Shown: positions 37,201-46,115 of the stretch, in pieces | Numbering within the stretch: position 1 is the first letter of the stretch | Layout: each line of letters opens with the position of its first letter | DNA from: Lateolabrax maculatus | Lineage: Eukaryota; Chordata; Actinopteri; Acropomatiformes; Lateolabracidae | DNA length: 64,000 nt | Reading direction: 5' to 3' | NCBI GenBank assembly: GCA_031216445.1 | Contig: CM062205.1 | Coordinates: 16,701,001-16,765,000, forward strand | The notes under the pieces: generated by a model | Seen by the model: the letters and a program-made list of their open reading frames with translations, nothing else | What the model was told of the DNA's origin: nothing | The model's database searches: none | Translations under genes and position numbers: made by a program

Positions 37201-37664
37201 TTCTTGTCCTCTTTGTAAAACCACCGCACCTCCTCCGGCCCCAGCTCCGTGACCACCTCGTTGAACCGGTGTCTGGAGCTGTTGGACCGCGACCTCTTCC
37301 TCCTCTCGAACAGCGGGCCGGCGTTGTTGGCGTCGCTGTCGCTGTACTCCAGCGGACCGCCGTCGAGGTAGGCGGCCGGCGAGCTCAGGTCCAGCAGCAG
37401 CCCGTCCTGGGCGCCGCGGTGTCTGGCGTGCAGCAGCGGCAGGTGCCCGTCCAGCCCCGACTGGACCGAGGACATGCCCGGCTGCATCGCGTCGTCCATG
37501 GGGCTCATCTCGTGGCAGCACGAAAACACATCGCCGCCCGAAACCCACTCCCGGTTGTTGTTGGCGGCGTCGACGACGCTGACCGGCGGACCTTTGCGCT
37601 CGGCGCCCAGAGGAGAGCTCAGCGCGGATGTTTTGGTTGCAACGTTTAGGTTCAAAGTGCTCAT
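19024..37664 (-). CDS. ddhd1: ddhd1, PA-preferring phospholipase A1, complete 13-exon gene
   Basis: I assembled 13 coding exons (entries below). They total 2589 bp, all junctions keep frame, and they encode 862 residues plus TGA. The protein matches DDHD1 (human about 900 residues) along its length. It has a Ser/Gly-rich leader, the WWE-like region (residues about 136-175, VVTELGPEEVRWFYKEDKKT), VVHGIG (401-406), the nucleophile motif SHSLG (526-530, Ser528) and the DDHD domain (about 603-845) with Asp653, Asp808, His827 and Asp835. The family hydrolyses phosphatidic acid or phosphatidylinositol to 2-acyl-lysophospholipid and affects mitochondrial shape; human DDHD1 loss causes spastic paraplegia SPG28. 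The start ATG (37664-37662) has an in-frame TGA at 37697-37695. No signal peptide or membrane segment is seen, so it is cytosolic or peripheral. Teleosts often keep two ddhd1 copies, and I cannot say which this is. Confidence 0.97.
19312..19509 (-). CDS. ddhd1: ddhd1 exon 12
   Basis: Residues 735-800: a Gly-rich start (AASIGKGIGGILFSRFSRS) then a Ser/Thr/Glu-rich, probably disordered linker ending PTSPTPDTS. The donor is CATCAT|GTTAGT. Intron 12 is only 100 bp. This linker is shorter than the human one as I remember it. Confidence 0.93.
19510..20216 (-). other. ddhd1: ddhd1 intron 11
   Basis: 707 bp, AT-rich, with an A run (19730-19741) and a T run (19869-19890). No exon or RNA gene seen. 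Confidence 0.85.
20217..20389 (-). CDS. ddhd1: ddhd1 exon 11
   Basis: Residues 678-734 (plus shared Trp677), with VRPTFLNPVKDP, the proline/serine stretch PSPSTSPVLARRHYGESITN and GKASIL. All are close to human DDHD1. The donor is CTTG|GTAAGG. Confidence 0.97.
20500..20564 (-). CDS. ddhd1: ddhd1 exon 10
   Basis: Residues 656-676 (AYRLEPLILKHYSNIAPVQIH) with the first two bases of Trp677. The acceptor is CTCTTCAG and the donor CACTG|GTAAGA. Part of the DDHD domain. Confidence 0.97.
20565..20875 (-). other. ddhd1: ddhd1 intron 9
   Basis: 311 bp with an A/G-rich stretch at 20785-20822. Nothing else notable. Confidence 0.85.
20876..21025 (-). CDS. ddhd1: ddhd1 exon 9
   Basis: Residues 606-655, starting VENFFCMGSPLAVFLALRGI and ending HPTDPV, which supplies Asp653 of the DDHD quartet. 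Both ends are phase 0. The donor is CTGTG|GTTAGT. A 111-codon ORF in another frame over this exon is a shadow. Confidence 0.97.
21026..21194 (-). other. ddhd1: ddhd1 intron 8, GC-AG type
   Basis: 169-bp intron with donor AAG|GCAAGA (GC at 21194-21193) and acceptor CCCTCAG. Fixed by the FK|VENFF protein junction. The rest of the donor fits U1 well, which is typical of functional GC donors. Confidence 0.92.
21195..21270 (-). CDS. ddhd1: ddhd1 exon 8 (GC donor)
   Basis: Residues 581-605 (LRELENQLLTLEASK then APPALRFK) plus shared Arg580. The exon must end at TTTAAG to continue into VENFF. The next bases are GCAAGA, so the donor is GC, not GT. The nearest downstream GT would add 17 bases and break the frame. 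Confidence 0.95.
21271..21998 (-). other. ddhd1: ddhd1 intron 7
   Basis: 728 bp of ordinary sequence. No repeat family recognised and no exon. Confidence 0.85.
21999..22261 (-). CDS. ddhd1: ddhd1 exon 7 (catalytic serine)
   Basis: Residues 493-579. Contains GGKVSIVSHSLGCVITYDIM with the nucleophile Ser528 in the SxSxG form used by DDHD1, then a helical region ending ERQLLEQLRLTRT. The acceptor is TCTCCAG and the donor CTAG|GTACAG. Confidence 0.97.
22378..22484 (-). CDS. ddhd1: ddhd1 exon 6
   Basis: Residues 457-492 (DTVDSITPDKVRGL to YYNSPLYRDE), almost identical to human DDHD1. The acceptor is TTTTGTAG and the donor GATGAG|GTGAGA. The next intron is 116 bp. Confidence 0.97.
22485..23336 (-). 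other. ddhd1: ddhd1 intron 5
   Basis: 852 bp. Contains an imperfect 15-bp hairpin at 22831-22867 and nothing coding. Confidence 0.85.
22831..22867. repeat. Short inverted repeat (15-bp arms)
   Basis: Arms 22831-22845 and 22853-22867 pair with a single mismatch around a 7-nt loop; the core is GCAATCCAATA / TATTGGATTGC. In ddhd1 intron 5. Confidence 0.9.
23337..23446 (-). CDS. ddhd1: ddhd1 exon 5
   Basis: Residues 420-456: the shared Met then LRDGVRKMEEKHFSEHNDE and HVEFLPVEWRSKLALDG. The acceptor is TATTCAG and the donor TGGAG|GTTAGT. Confidence 0.97.
23447..25641 (-). other. ddhd1: ddhd1 intron 4
   Basis: 2195 bp. Holds the perfect 28-bp hairpin at 23912-23972. The remainder is unique-looking sequence without exons. 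Confidence 0.85.
23912..23972. repeat. Perfect 28-bp hairpin
   Basis: Arms 23912-23939 and 23945-23972 are exact reverse complements around a 5-nt loop (AAACC). The flanks do not pair. In ddhd1 intron 4. The stem has a balanced base composition, unlike simple AT hairpins. Confidence 0.97.
25642..25789 (-). CDS. ddhd1: ddhd1 exon 4
   Basis: Residues 371-419: ASSSGTRLHRGYVEEA, then THIVFVVHGIGQKMDQGRI. VVHGIG is the conserved beta-strand and turn found before the nucleophile in this lipase family. The acceptor is CTCTGCCAG and the donor GGAAT|GTGAGT. Confidence 0.97.
25790..27076 (-). other. ddhd1: ddhd1 intron 3
   Basis: 1287 bp. About 26572-26870 is a teleost dispersed repeat. A 177-codon plus-strand ORF at 26111-26644 ends in that repeat and has no recognisable protein features. 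Confidence 0.85.
26572..26870 (+). repeat. Abundant percomorph dispersed repeat
   Basis: Ordered blocks GAAATATCTCAACAATC, GATGGATTGCAATGACATTT, TGTACAGACATTCATGGTGC, AGGATGAATCCTAATGACTT, GCGCCACCATGAGGTTGACA, then ATGTTAACATTGTCATCTGG, TTAGCTCAAACCATCGCT and CTAAGTACAACC. This order matches a repeat I know to be very frequent in percomorph fish. Non-coding and moderately decayed, with one half partly deleted. Identification is from memory. Confidence 0.85.
27077..27205 (-). CDS. ddhd1: ddhd1 exon 3
   Basis: Residues 328-370 (AIHSLKLSRTHVDWHSVDEV to TQKLGFSK). The middle part is identical to human DDHD1. The acceptor is CCCTACAG; the donor AAAG|GTCTGT is weaker than the others. Confidence 0.97.
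27206..34811 (-). other. ddhd1: ddhd1 intron 2 (largest)
   Basis: 7606 bp, 41% of the gene span. No coding exon, no recognised repeat family, no RNA gene; a TA-rich patch at 28050-28080. Unusually free of recognisable repeats for its size, so it could carry regulatory elements. Confidence 0.8.
34812..34988 (-). CDS. ddhd1: ddhd1 exon 2
   Basis: Residues 269-327 (QQDHIPVMRGQWFIDGTW, then EEEESDLIEQEHLSHFRGQQ). The acceptor is TGTCTTACAG and the donor GATG|GTGAGA. Confidence 0.97.
34989..36859 (-). other. ddhd1: ddhd1 intron 1
   Basis: 1871 bp with a 21-base A run at 36513-36533 and otherwise unremarkable sequence. Confidence 0.85.
36860..37664 (-). CDS. ddhd1: ddhd1 exon 1 (start exon)
   Basis: Residues 1-268 and one base of codon 269. 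The first 120 residues are divergent and probably disordered. RRKRSRSNSSRHRFNEVVTE leads into the conserved WWE-like region, followed by an acidic Ser-rich insert and INVDPVCVRGGLYEVDV. The donor is GGAAAC|GTGAGT. High GC makes long open frames in other registers, including a 268-codon antisense ORF; these are shadows. Confidence 0.97.
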
Positions 37665-38240
37665 AACTGTCCGAGCCGGCCGACCCTCGCTACCTCACTT
37701 CGCCGCCCCGAAGCTCCCCTTACTTCGCCCGCGGCTACCACACGATTTCATACCGGCTCGAAATTTAATTTCCAGCTGAACTAAACACCTCCGGAGAAGC
37801 TGCCGGCGCGTTTTCCCCTCGAGTCGCTACATCGGCTCGTTAGCTCCCCGGCTAAGCTACGCTAATGAAGCCGGTCGAAGGAGTCCGCGACGCTGCAGCC
37901 GGAAAATCTGTTCACCGGGTTTTTTTTTTTTTCTCTCCCCCACTCCTACTGATATAGAAAACCTTTTATCAAACCGTTGTCCCTGTCGCTTTAGTCCAGC
38001 CCGGTGGGAGTAACAGCGCCGTCGCCACACTTTGAGTGTTCCGGGTCTCTGTGGAATTTCCGATTCATTCGTTGTCCAAACAAATCTTCTCGCTTGGAGA
38101 CAGACAGCGCTCTGTGGCGCGTGAGCGTGCGTGCGTGCGTGCGCGTTCGTGCGTGTGGCTTGACAGCTGACGCATAGATCACAGGGTCCGCTCGTGAGCG
38201 CGCACGTCGAAGCTGCGCGAACGTGACACGACGACGGGGC
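37665..38240 (-). promoter_or_regulatory. ddhd1: ddhd1 promoter and 5'UTR within a CpG island
   Basis: CpG-dense sequence continuous with exon 1 (island about 36860-38240). It includes a GCGT-repeat patch (38125-38146) and CRE-like GCTGACGCA near 38166. No TATA box at a usual distance was identified. A T run at 37921-37932 could lie in the 5'UTR or just upstream. The start site cannot be set from sequence. The island ends abruptly at the TTTA repeat. Confidence 0.7.
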
Positions 38241-38245
38241 GTTTC

Positions 38246-38247
38246 TT

Positions 38248-38278
<31 letters not shown>

Positions 38279-38296
38279 TTTTATTTTATTATTTTT
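38246..38296. repeat. (TTTA)n microsatellite
   Basis: About 10 TTTA units followed by imperfect TTTTATTTTATTATT. Marks the upstream edge of the ddhd1 CpG island. Confidence 0.96.
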
Positions 38297-39909
38297 CATA
38301 AAATGCATTCTTCTGATTGCGCACTAGATGGGGACAAACACCTATTAATGGTTGTCAGCCTGGATTTCGTTTCCTGCTGCGTGCGATGAATTGACCTCCC
38401 ACTAGAGGGCAGCAAATGCATACTTATTTTAAAGCATCCCAGCTGGCTTAATTTAGTTTTTAAAAACACTATCAGAGACTACTACAAAGTGTCTAGTAAC
38501 ACTTGTGTCAATGCAACATCACTGCAAACTTTGCTGCAGCCACGTCATTTTAAATAGAGCAAAACAAGCCTATCTGACACAGTCTCAATTCAAATTCCTT
38601 CTTATAGACTGTTTTCCCTACACATATTGTTGATAAATGACTATTAGAGGTGTACAGTGAGATACAATCAAGATAGTATCAAACTGAAGCAAGTAGCCAC
38701 GAAGTAATTGCTTGCCAGTTTATGTTCAGCAAACAAGTCATTGGTGTCATTGAACTCCAAAATCTATTTGTGATGTATCTGTCCTCGTGCACAACCAGTG
38801 TGTTTACATATGTGTGTGTATGTGAGTTCATGTGTACAGTGTGAGTTTCATGTGCATGTGTGTGGTGGTTTGTTTGTTTGTTCATGCAAGTGCATGTGTT
38901 TGCATAATGCGTGTTTTGTGTTGTGCCGTTTGTGTGGGTACTGCTGGTCCAGGTGATCCTGGGGCCACGGTGTGGTCTGTTGGGGAGAGAAGGAGAGGGA
39001 TAGGAGAGAGGCCCAGGCAGCTGTATTTGGGATAAACAGACATTACCCTGCTGTGTTCTAATTTACTGCAGAGTGGGAATTAAACTTTAAACTCGTCCCG
39101 CCCCTCTGCAGTCCAATACTCCATGCTTCTGGCCATCAACAACCACTTGCACAATGTGCGTTATTAAAGTGTTACTCACCCAAAAATCTGTCTTTTTTGA
39201 ATCAAATCACATCCCCTGCAGGGGGTGGTTATAAAAAATCCACTACAAGACAGACACACAAGACAGAGCTTCTGGAGGAGCTTTGGATTTTTTGAGGGTA
39301 CCAGTACAATGGGGAAGCAGCATATGTAGCTCTATTTTGGCAAAATGGTGATTGTTTGGATCATTCTGGGCCTATGGTTGGACATCTGAGATGTGGATTA
39401 TTCTGTGGTGGTTTGAGATGCTTCTGTGTATGTTTTGATCATTTTTGCTCACCTTAAAACTTGTCACCTTTGAAACCATTGTAGCTGAATTCAAGCTGCG
39501 CACAGCCACTGTTCACTATCAACAAAGACACATTTTACAGGCACCTTTCTAACCCATTGAAGGTGTGTGTCTTCATTATTTTTGATTAGTTATAAGTTGC
39601 TCAATGGAGATTTTTCTGCAATCCCAGTCAGGTCTACATGAATGTTCTAATATTGGTATTTGCCAGATGATAGTCATTGAAAATTGCTCTAACATTGCGT
39701 AATTATTAGTGCAAGACTAATTCACAATGCAGTAATATCTAATCTGTATGGCCAGAATAATGACTGGGTTAAATATGCAATGAGGTCTTGCCAAGAGCTT
39801 TCTCTCACTGTGGGTTTACACTAGAGGATGACATGTGGCTTTCATATAAGAATTAGTCAAATTCCTCATTTCTGGCAGTCAAACTCAAACAGGTTGGCCT
39901 CTCTATCTG

Positions 39910-39910
<1 letters not shown>

Positions 39911-39949
<39 letters not shown>
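39911..39949. repeat. (CT)n microsatellite
   Basis: CT run of about 18 units with one TTT interruption near the start. Confidence 0.96.
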
Positions 39950-39950
<1 letters not shown>

Positions 39951-40079
39951 TCTGATGTTTTGCAACCGCCAGGCCCACCACCTGGATGAGTGGATGACAA
40001 ACAAACTGCAAATTTTCCTTCCAGTAACTGACCAAATAGATATTTATAACCAGCTGGTCACCTCCCCCAGCCAATGGGC

Positions 40080-40290
40080 CCCCCTCTCCTCAGCCACGGC
40101 TGTGAGAGCTCCCTTTAAAGACCAGTTGTGTCACTTGTGGCTTTGTTCTTAAACAAAGAGAACTGCCCCTCATCTGCCCGTAATTGGGCCGACTCTTGGA
40201 ATGTGCTTGATGTCTCCGCACGGGCCACTGCCGCTCCAACAGACAGGCAAGGGTTGCTGGGACATGGGAGATGAATGAGTGGAAGTCCAT
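40080..40290. promoter_or_regulatory. Candidate regulatory block with inverted SOX-like sites
   Basis: Unique, balanced-GC sequence containing CTTTGTTCTTAAACAAAG (40141-40158), an inverted pair of SOX-like motifs, and CGTAATTGGGCC downstream. It stands out from the flanking microsatellite and simple DNA. No conservation data; judged by appearance only. Confidence 0.3.
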
Positions 40291-41856
40291 CCACCCATCT
40301 CGATTCCTGTCCTAATTCTGCTTTCTTTTGCTTTCCTTTTTCTCTCTCTTCCCTAGCTCTGTTTCACCCTCTCGTGGCCACCTATTTTTCTCAGGATGGA
40401 GGATCTCTCCACTGAAATAAAGAAACCCCACACTCACGATAAATGGAAAAGTCTGCCAATTGACTTCACCGGGTCTGTTTGGTCTCTCTGAGCTGCACCA
40501 CCTCGCTAAGGTGGGGTGGTTGGACGCACTACAAGGCCGATCTGCGGCACATGTCACTTGCAGTTACTGATGTGATGTTGACCATGGGCAGATGGTTGAG
40601 AGGGGATTGGAGGGTGTTTACTGCATTGTTACTAAAGGGAAGCAATTTAGAGAGTTCAAATTCCACTTGCAAGGAAGGAAAAAATGTTGAAACAGTAGTT
40701 GGCAAGCTACCAAAAGCCTGAGCCCCTAATTGTTTTCATTAATAGCAAATAATCTCAAAGTGCTTACTCTGTATTCTGGGAAACATTATGGTGTTATGTT
40801 CAAGACGTGTACATCTGGGAAGCCTCTGTGGATTAGTTTAGAAATTTGTCTGTAGCAATCACACGAACCACAGGTGAAAAGTTTTAGAACTTTTATGGGC
40901 CAACCACAGTTATGTCAGTGTCTTTGTGGAGGTGTTGTGTACCTTTTGGTGTTTAAGCAACCTTGTCCCCAGAATCCAACCCTTTGGTTTTGGTCATGAC
41001 TCATTTACTCCTGAATCCTTCACCTTTCACCCCCAGCTCCACTCTCCATGTCACTCGCTAGCTACCCTGGATAAGTAAATACATGATGTAATGTGTGGTT
41101 TTCGACTCCAACCCTGAAGCCCCCCACCGCCCTCCACCCACATCCAGAGGTGATTAAACTGGAGCACAGCAGTTTTAAGTGGGGGATAGATGGGTGTGGT
41201 CAGAAGGGTCCTGAAGAGGAGGAACTGGTAGTAGATGAGAGCAAATGGAGGGGAATTTAACAAGGCTGGTTTTGGGCAAATGTAATGGAAGGGAGGGGCA
41301 CATGCAGGTCACCAACAGGGCGGGACTTACAGCGGAGAGACATCACAGCCGTGGTTGATCTGTCTGGGCCTGGGCTCCTCCGTCCCTGCAGCCTGTAGCC
41401 GAGGCCAGGCCAGCGGCTCCACCTCCCCCCGGCTGTCTGGGCTCCAGGTTCCAGGTGGGTGATTGGGGCTGTTGACTCCAGCACACGGCAGCCGTTGCCT
41501 GGTCCTGCTGCCCATAACGATCTCCTCCAGGGCTACCAGACCTATTGTCATTCAGACTCCCCGCCACAATTCACAAGTCTGATATCCCTCTGCACTGGAG
41601 CCTGGCCTGGGATGGGCTGCCTTACTGCCGTCCCCGTGTTTGTTTGTGTGAGAGAATGTGAGCTTGTCAAGAATAATAAGCCTTTATATGGGCTGGTATT
41701 TTAATTACAATGTGTTCTTACGGGAGAGTCCTCTTAATAATCAAGTCTATTGTTTGTTAGTGTGTCTGTGTTGCTGTCCCTTTTGTTATTTGACTCGGAA
41801 AAACAAACAAAAGTTAGTTAAAAACTGAAGGGGGTAAGATTAGCATACAAGCAAGG

Positions 41857-42325
41857 TTAAAGGAACAGTGTGACATTTTGGGAAGTACACTTATTTGCTC
41901 TCTTGCTGAGATTTAGACGGGGAGATCGATACCACTCTAATGTCTATGCATTCAATTTGAAGCTGGGACCAAGAGACTGTTTGCTTGCCTTAACATAAAG
42001 ACTGGAAAGCAGGGGAAACATATAGCCTGGTTATACTCAAAGGTTTAAAACGTCCATCTGCCTGCACCTCTAAAGCTCACCAGTTAACTGTACTTATGCT
42101 GTATTTTGTTTGTTTAATCAGTATCAAATGATCAAAGTATCAATATGACAACGTGCGATTTTAATGGGGAGTTATGTGTCAAACTATTTCTTGGTCAGGA
42201 ATGGTAACTTCAGGGTGTTTCCGCTGGTTGCCTGGAAACCTCACAGTAAGGATTGCGATCTTCTCATCTAACTCTGCAAGAAAGCTAATTAGCACTAACA
42301 GAAATGTTGGATGCTTATTTTAACA
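41857..42325 (+). repeat. Abundant percomorph SINE-like repeat, near full length
   Basis: Ordered blocks AAAGGAACAGTGTGACATTT, GGAAGTACACTTATTTGCT, GAGATCGATACCACTCTAAT, AAGACTGGAAAGCAGGGGAA, ATAGCCTGGTTATACTCAAA, CACCTCTAAAGCTCACCAGT, TTTGTTTGTTTAATCAGTAT, AACTATTTCTTGGTCAGGA, CCGCTGGTTGCCTGGAAACC and TTCTCATCTAACTCTGCAAG. This is the order of a very common percomorph repeat. About 470 bp, non-coding. Family recognised from memory. Confidence 0.87.
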
Positions 42326-43074
42326 CACCACCAGACCACTGTCTCTGCTCCAATAGAACAAAAGGATGTGCCACACCTTTTTATAAGGTGGACAGGTCAG
42401 ACTGCCTAGTTTGTGTCTGCAAACAAAAGGCTTTCACTTGAGTAAAATAACTTGGTGTGAGTGAGTCAAAGCACTTCACAAGGGCCATCTTTAGAAATTT
42501 GAAACTAATCAGGAAAACTCAGTAACTGTACACGTATGTTTTGATGTGCTCCCTTTAGCATGTCATAGTAGACTACACTCCTCATCATGCCATCCAGGAG
42601 AAGAAAGTATTTGACCAGACATATTGGGAATTCCTTTTAAGAGACAAGAGCAATGCAGAGGCCATGGAAGCGTTAAGAAAATAGGACAGTGTGTAAATTA
42701 CAAACTGTGTAAATTATTGCTTGTGGGTGACGTTGAACATTTTGCATTTTAAGGCGGCCGTTTGGGTATCAGTCACTTTCACCTCCATGTAAAAGTAAAC
42801 TTGCTGGTAAAACAGACAGCCGTGGAGTGGAAAGTGCCAGGAAGATTAATGAGGTGTGTCTTTCCTCTCTTTCACACTATCCTTCTCTTTATCCCTCTGT
42901 TTGTCTGTGCGGGCTGTGGGTCGATGTGTGTGGGGGTCCGTGTGGGGTGGCCTGATGGGGTAACATGCTCAAGTAAACAAGTAGAGGAGACAGCAGGGTG
43001 ATGTTCCTCTCACTCAGCTTTATACACATCAAACAGGGAGCTAGTGTTACTTTGTTTAAAAAAAAGAAATGGGG

Positions 43075-43170
43075 AACTATTTCTTGGCTGGACACAGTGA
43101 CATCCTGAAGTTTTGTCATCTTGTCTTGTCGTAAGTTTGTCAGGCAACCAGCGTCAGGCCAAGAAATAGG
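43075..43170. repeat. Inverted end fragments of the same repeat
   Basis: AACTATTTCTTGGCTGGACA on one side, and on the other CAGGCAACCAGCGTCAGGCCAAGAAATAG, the reverse complement of the CTATTTCTTGGCC...CGCTGGTTGCCTG part of the repeat at 41857-42325. The two small pieces face each other across about 40 bp. Confidence 0.65.
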
Positions 43171-45460
43171 CAAAACAGTTTGTCACTTTCTGTACCTGCA
43201 TTAAAGTCTGTGCTGCCCTGCTTACAAACCAACTGTCTTTTACCATCTCTTCCATGAACCATGACAATCCTTATATAAGCACAAAGGTGATGCCTAATAC
43301 ATTGTCCCTGAGTAAATTTTCTCTTTTAGATCTGCCTGTCATTTACAAGGTGAGCGTTTGCCCTTAGGACCTACGTGGCCCCTGCACGGAGACCTACATG
43401 TGTTGGGCCGATCCTCAGTGTTTTCAGATGATGTTTCACACTGTCAGGGTTGACTTATCTGAGTAGGAAAACGTTCCCAGGGAATAGACATATCCCACAG
43501 ACAGCTTTGGAATGTTTTTACAGAAAGGCCCGGGGACCCTCAAAGATGGGTTTGCTCCAGACTCTGCAAAATTGCCGCTGTGGTAACCAGGGCGAGAAAT
43601 GTATACATATGTTTTGTCTACTAAACCCTGAGGTACTTAAGTAATTTTATGTTACTGTTCTAAATATGCCAAAAATATATGTACACATAGTAAAATAAAG
43701 TGTTTTACATAGAAAGTGCCTACCAAGTTTTGTTATGAGCTTGGTTAAAAAATGTATGCACATGTTGAAGATGATGGGTGAAAAAGGATGCATTGTAGCC
43801 CAACTTTGGACCAATTTCTAGTTGTCAGAAAATATCCCCTTTTTTTCAATCTCTTTCGTCCTCCCCCTTCCCTTCCTTTCTTTTCTAGGAGAGGAGCTGA
43901 GAGATGGGACCACAAGTCCCCTCAGAGGCTTGGTCCTCCATCAGTATCCTTAATGGATGTCAGATGTGTGTGAGAGGAGGCCGTAGCGTGAGTGTGTTTC
44001 ATGTTAGTTCTCAGCGTGATGAGCAGGGAAGCAGCTGGAGATGAACAGAAACCGCCCCGGCCTCCCTTACAATACCTCCATTTTTTATTCTGTCCTTCCA
44101 TGTAATGCTCTCCTGCTTTTCCCAGTGTAATATATTGGTATTAATAAAGGCAAACAAAGGCAAACATTCTGTAATGGGAGAGGAGAGGAAGATATTTTGG
44201 TTTCCTGGAGAACCAGACAGCAGCCTCTTTACTTCTTCTCACTATAAATCTTGTGGCAGTTTCAATGGTTGGATGGCCATGCTCTGTGTTAACGTTTCCC
44301 TGAGTTGATTACAAAGGAGTTCAAGGCAAACTGCTCTGTTATTGCTTACAGCCATGGTACCTAATAGTATGCTACAGTGGAGCACTTCAATCGCATGCGC
44401 TGTCATACAATATCAATTTGGACCTCCAAAGGAATTTGTTATTCACCAAAGCAATTGCTGCACAGAGATGGTTCTTTACTGTAAGTGGCATCTAAGTGAA
44501 CACAACTGAAGGCCTATCCCCTTCTGGCAATGCAACTCACATCCCAATTGCTTAATAGGAATTCAAGTTTCCCACAAACGTCTTTGTTGGAACAGCATCC
44601 TTTTACCACAAGCATTAAGCACTGCAGCTCACATTTCTTCTGCCTTCTCAGTAACATTTTATTTGCACCACTGGAGGGTTTTTCTTTGCAATATTGCTCC
44701 TTGGGGAGAGCCGGGGATGAGGACAGTGCTGGTTTGCTAAACCTAATGAGTGAATAATACAGCATGATTGTGTACAGTATGAAGGTGACAGAAAATAAAT
44801 AACTCCAGGTGTTTTGTGAAGGAGAACCAATCTAATGCATGAGTCAAAATGAGTATTTCCCACTCGTCCACAACAGAACTGCTTACAATGAGTAAGACTT
44901 GGGGGGGCTGATGTGTGGGCCAGGCCACTAAGTGGAGCGAGGGGAGTTGAAAAGTGTTTATATTTGCGTGTGTGTGAGAGAGATTATGCCCACAGTAACC
45001 AGGCTATATCAGGTTTTTGTAAAAAACTTTGTCTACACTTAAATCCCAAAACAATAGTAAAACGGTAAAAGCTCTTCTTCTACGTCCTCATGCTTTTGGC
45101 AAACAGCCAAACTGAGCATCACAGCTCACATCTGGTATGGACTGAGACAGTGTCAACAAATGAGACAGGATGACTCTCATCTAATGTTGAACTGCTGTTT
45201 TGTACCCCACTGCTATATGTGATCGCCTGTGTTTTAATACAGCAAAAGTAACAATTTAGCTGTTACCATTTACAACTTTTTCTCTTTCTGTTGTCAGACA
45301 ATTGAAATAGTATTAAAAAGTGATTTGCTCAGTACCTGTTAACCAGGTGAATAGTGTTTCCTGTGCTGCTGTGGTAAGGTGTGCATCAAATCACTACTTT
45401 ATGATTCTAAGAGCCATCTGATAAAATAAACATAAATACAAGTTAATGACATAAATAACT

Positions 45461-45475
45461 TATATATATATATAT
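45461..45475. repeat. (TA)n run
   Basis: Short TA dinucleotide run. Confidence 0.9.
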
Positions 45476-45949
45476 GGTTGTGAGCTTTCTTCGTGCACAA
45501 TAATATGTATAATAATATCCCTGATCCCAACCAGTCATTTTCCATGGTGCTGAACCTCAACCCATCCCTATCGTCTTACCAGTTATCTCTGTGACGCCTA
45601 ACCATAATCTAACCAAAGACCTAACCCCAACCACGAAGAGCAATGGTGCAGGAAACACATTTTTAAAATAATTCATTGTGGAGACTTTTTATGAAAAGCT
45701 TAGCGTTGACCGAGGGCCAAAACAGAGAAGAAAAGATTTGTTTTCAAATTTAGGCATATTTGGAAAGTGCATCCTTCGACATACCCAAAGACACAGAAAT
45801 GAGAAGAGAGAAAAAACATAGAGGCATAGAGACAAAGCGTAACAGACAATCAGAGGAAGTTAATTTGTGAGGTAGCTGAGGACAACTGGGGTTGAAGCAG
45901 GTTGGCTGATCGTTGGGGAATTTGAGCGGGCAGCCAGTTGGTAGGCTTC

Positions 45950-46115
45950 CCTTTGCTCTGCAGGACGCGGGCGGAGGGCCTCATTATATCTCTCTCCATG
46001 TCAGGCCCTTAAGTCCGTCTCCTCAGCGCCCGTTCTGTTTGTTTAGAGAGCCACAGCCTTTTTAAGCTATGTTTGGCCTAATGAGCCCATTATCTGTCAA
46101 TGATCCACAAAGAGG
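45950..46115. promoter_or_regulatory. Candidate regulatory block with MEIS/PBX-like site
   Basis: A non-repetitive block between pyrimidine-rich stretches, with CTGTCAATGA at 46094-46103 (reverse TCATTGACAG, one base from the PBX-MEIS consensus) and CTAATGAGCC nearby. Judged by appearance only. Confidence 0.3.

Noticed and set aside
37165..37548. 127-codon minus-strand ORF in another frame of ddhd1 exon 1
   Set aside because: Arg/Pro/Ala-rich shadow frame without homology.
36843..37649. 268-codon plus-strand ORF
   Set aside because: Exactly antisense to ddhd1 exon 1, which is proven by homology and splicing. GC-rich codons leave few stops on the other strand.
39165..39210. Possible start of a teleost repeat (TTACTCACCCAAAAA)
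   Set aside because: Only a short resemblance to a common GTTCACCCAAAAA repeat; too little matches to annotate.
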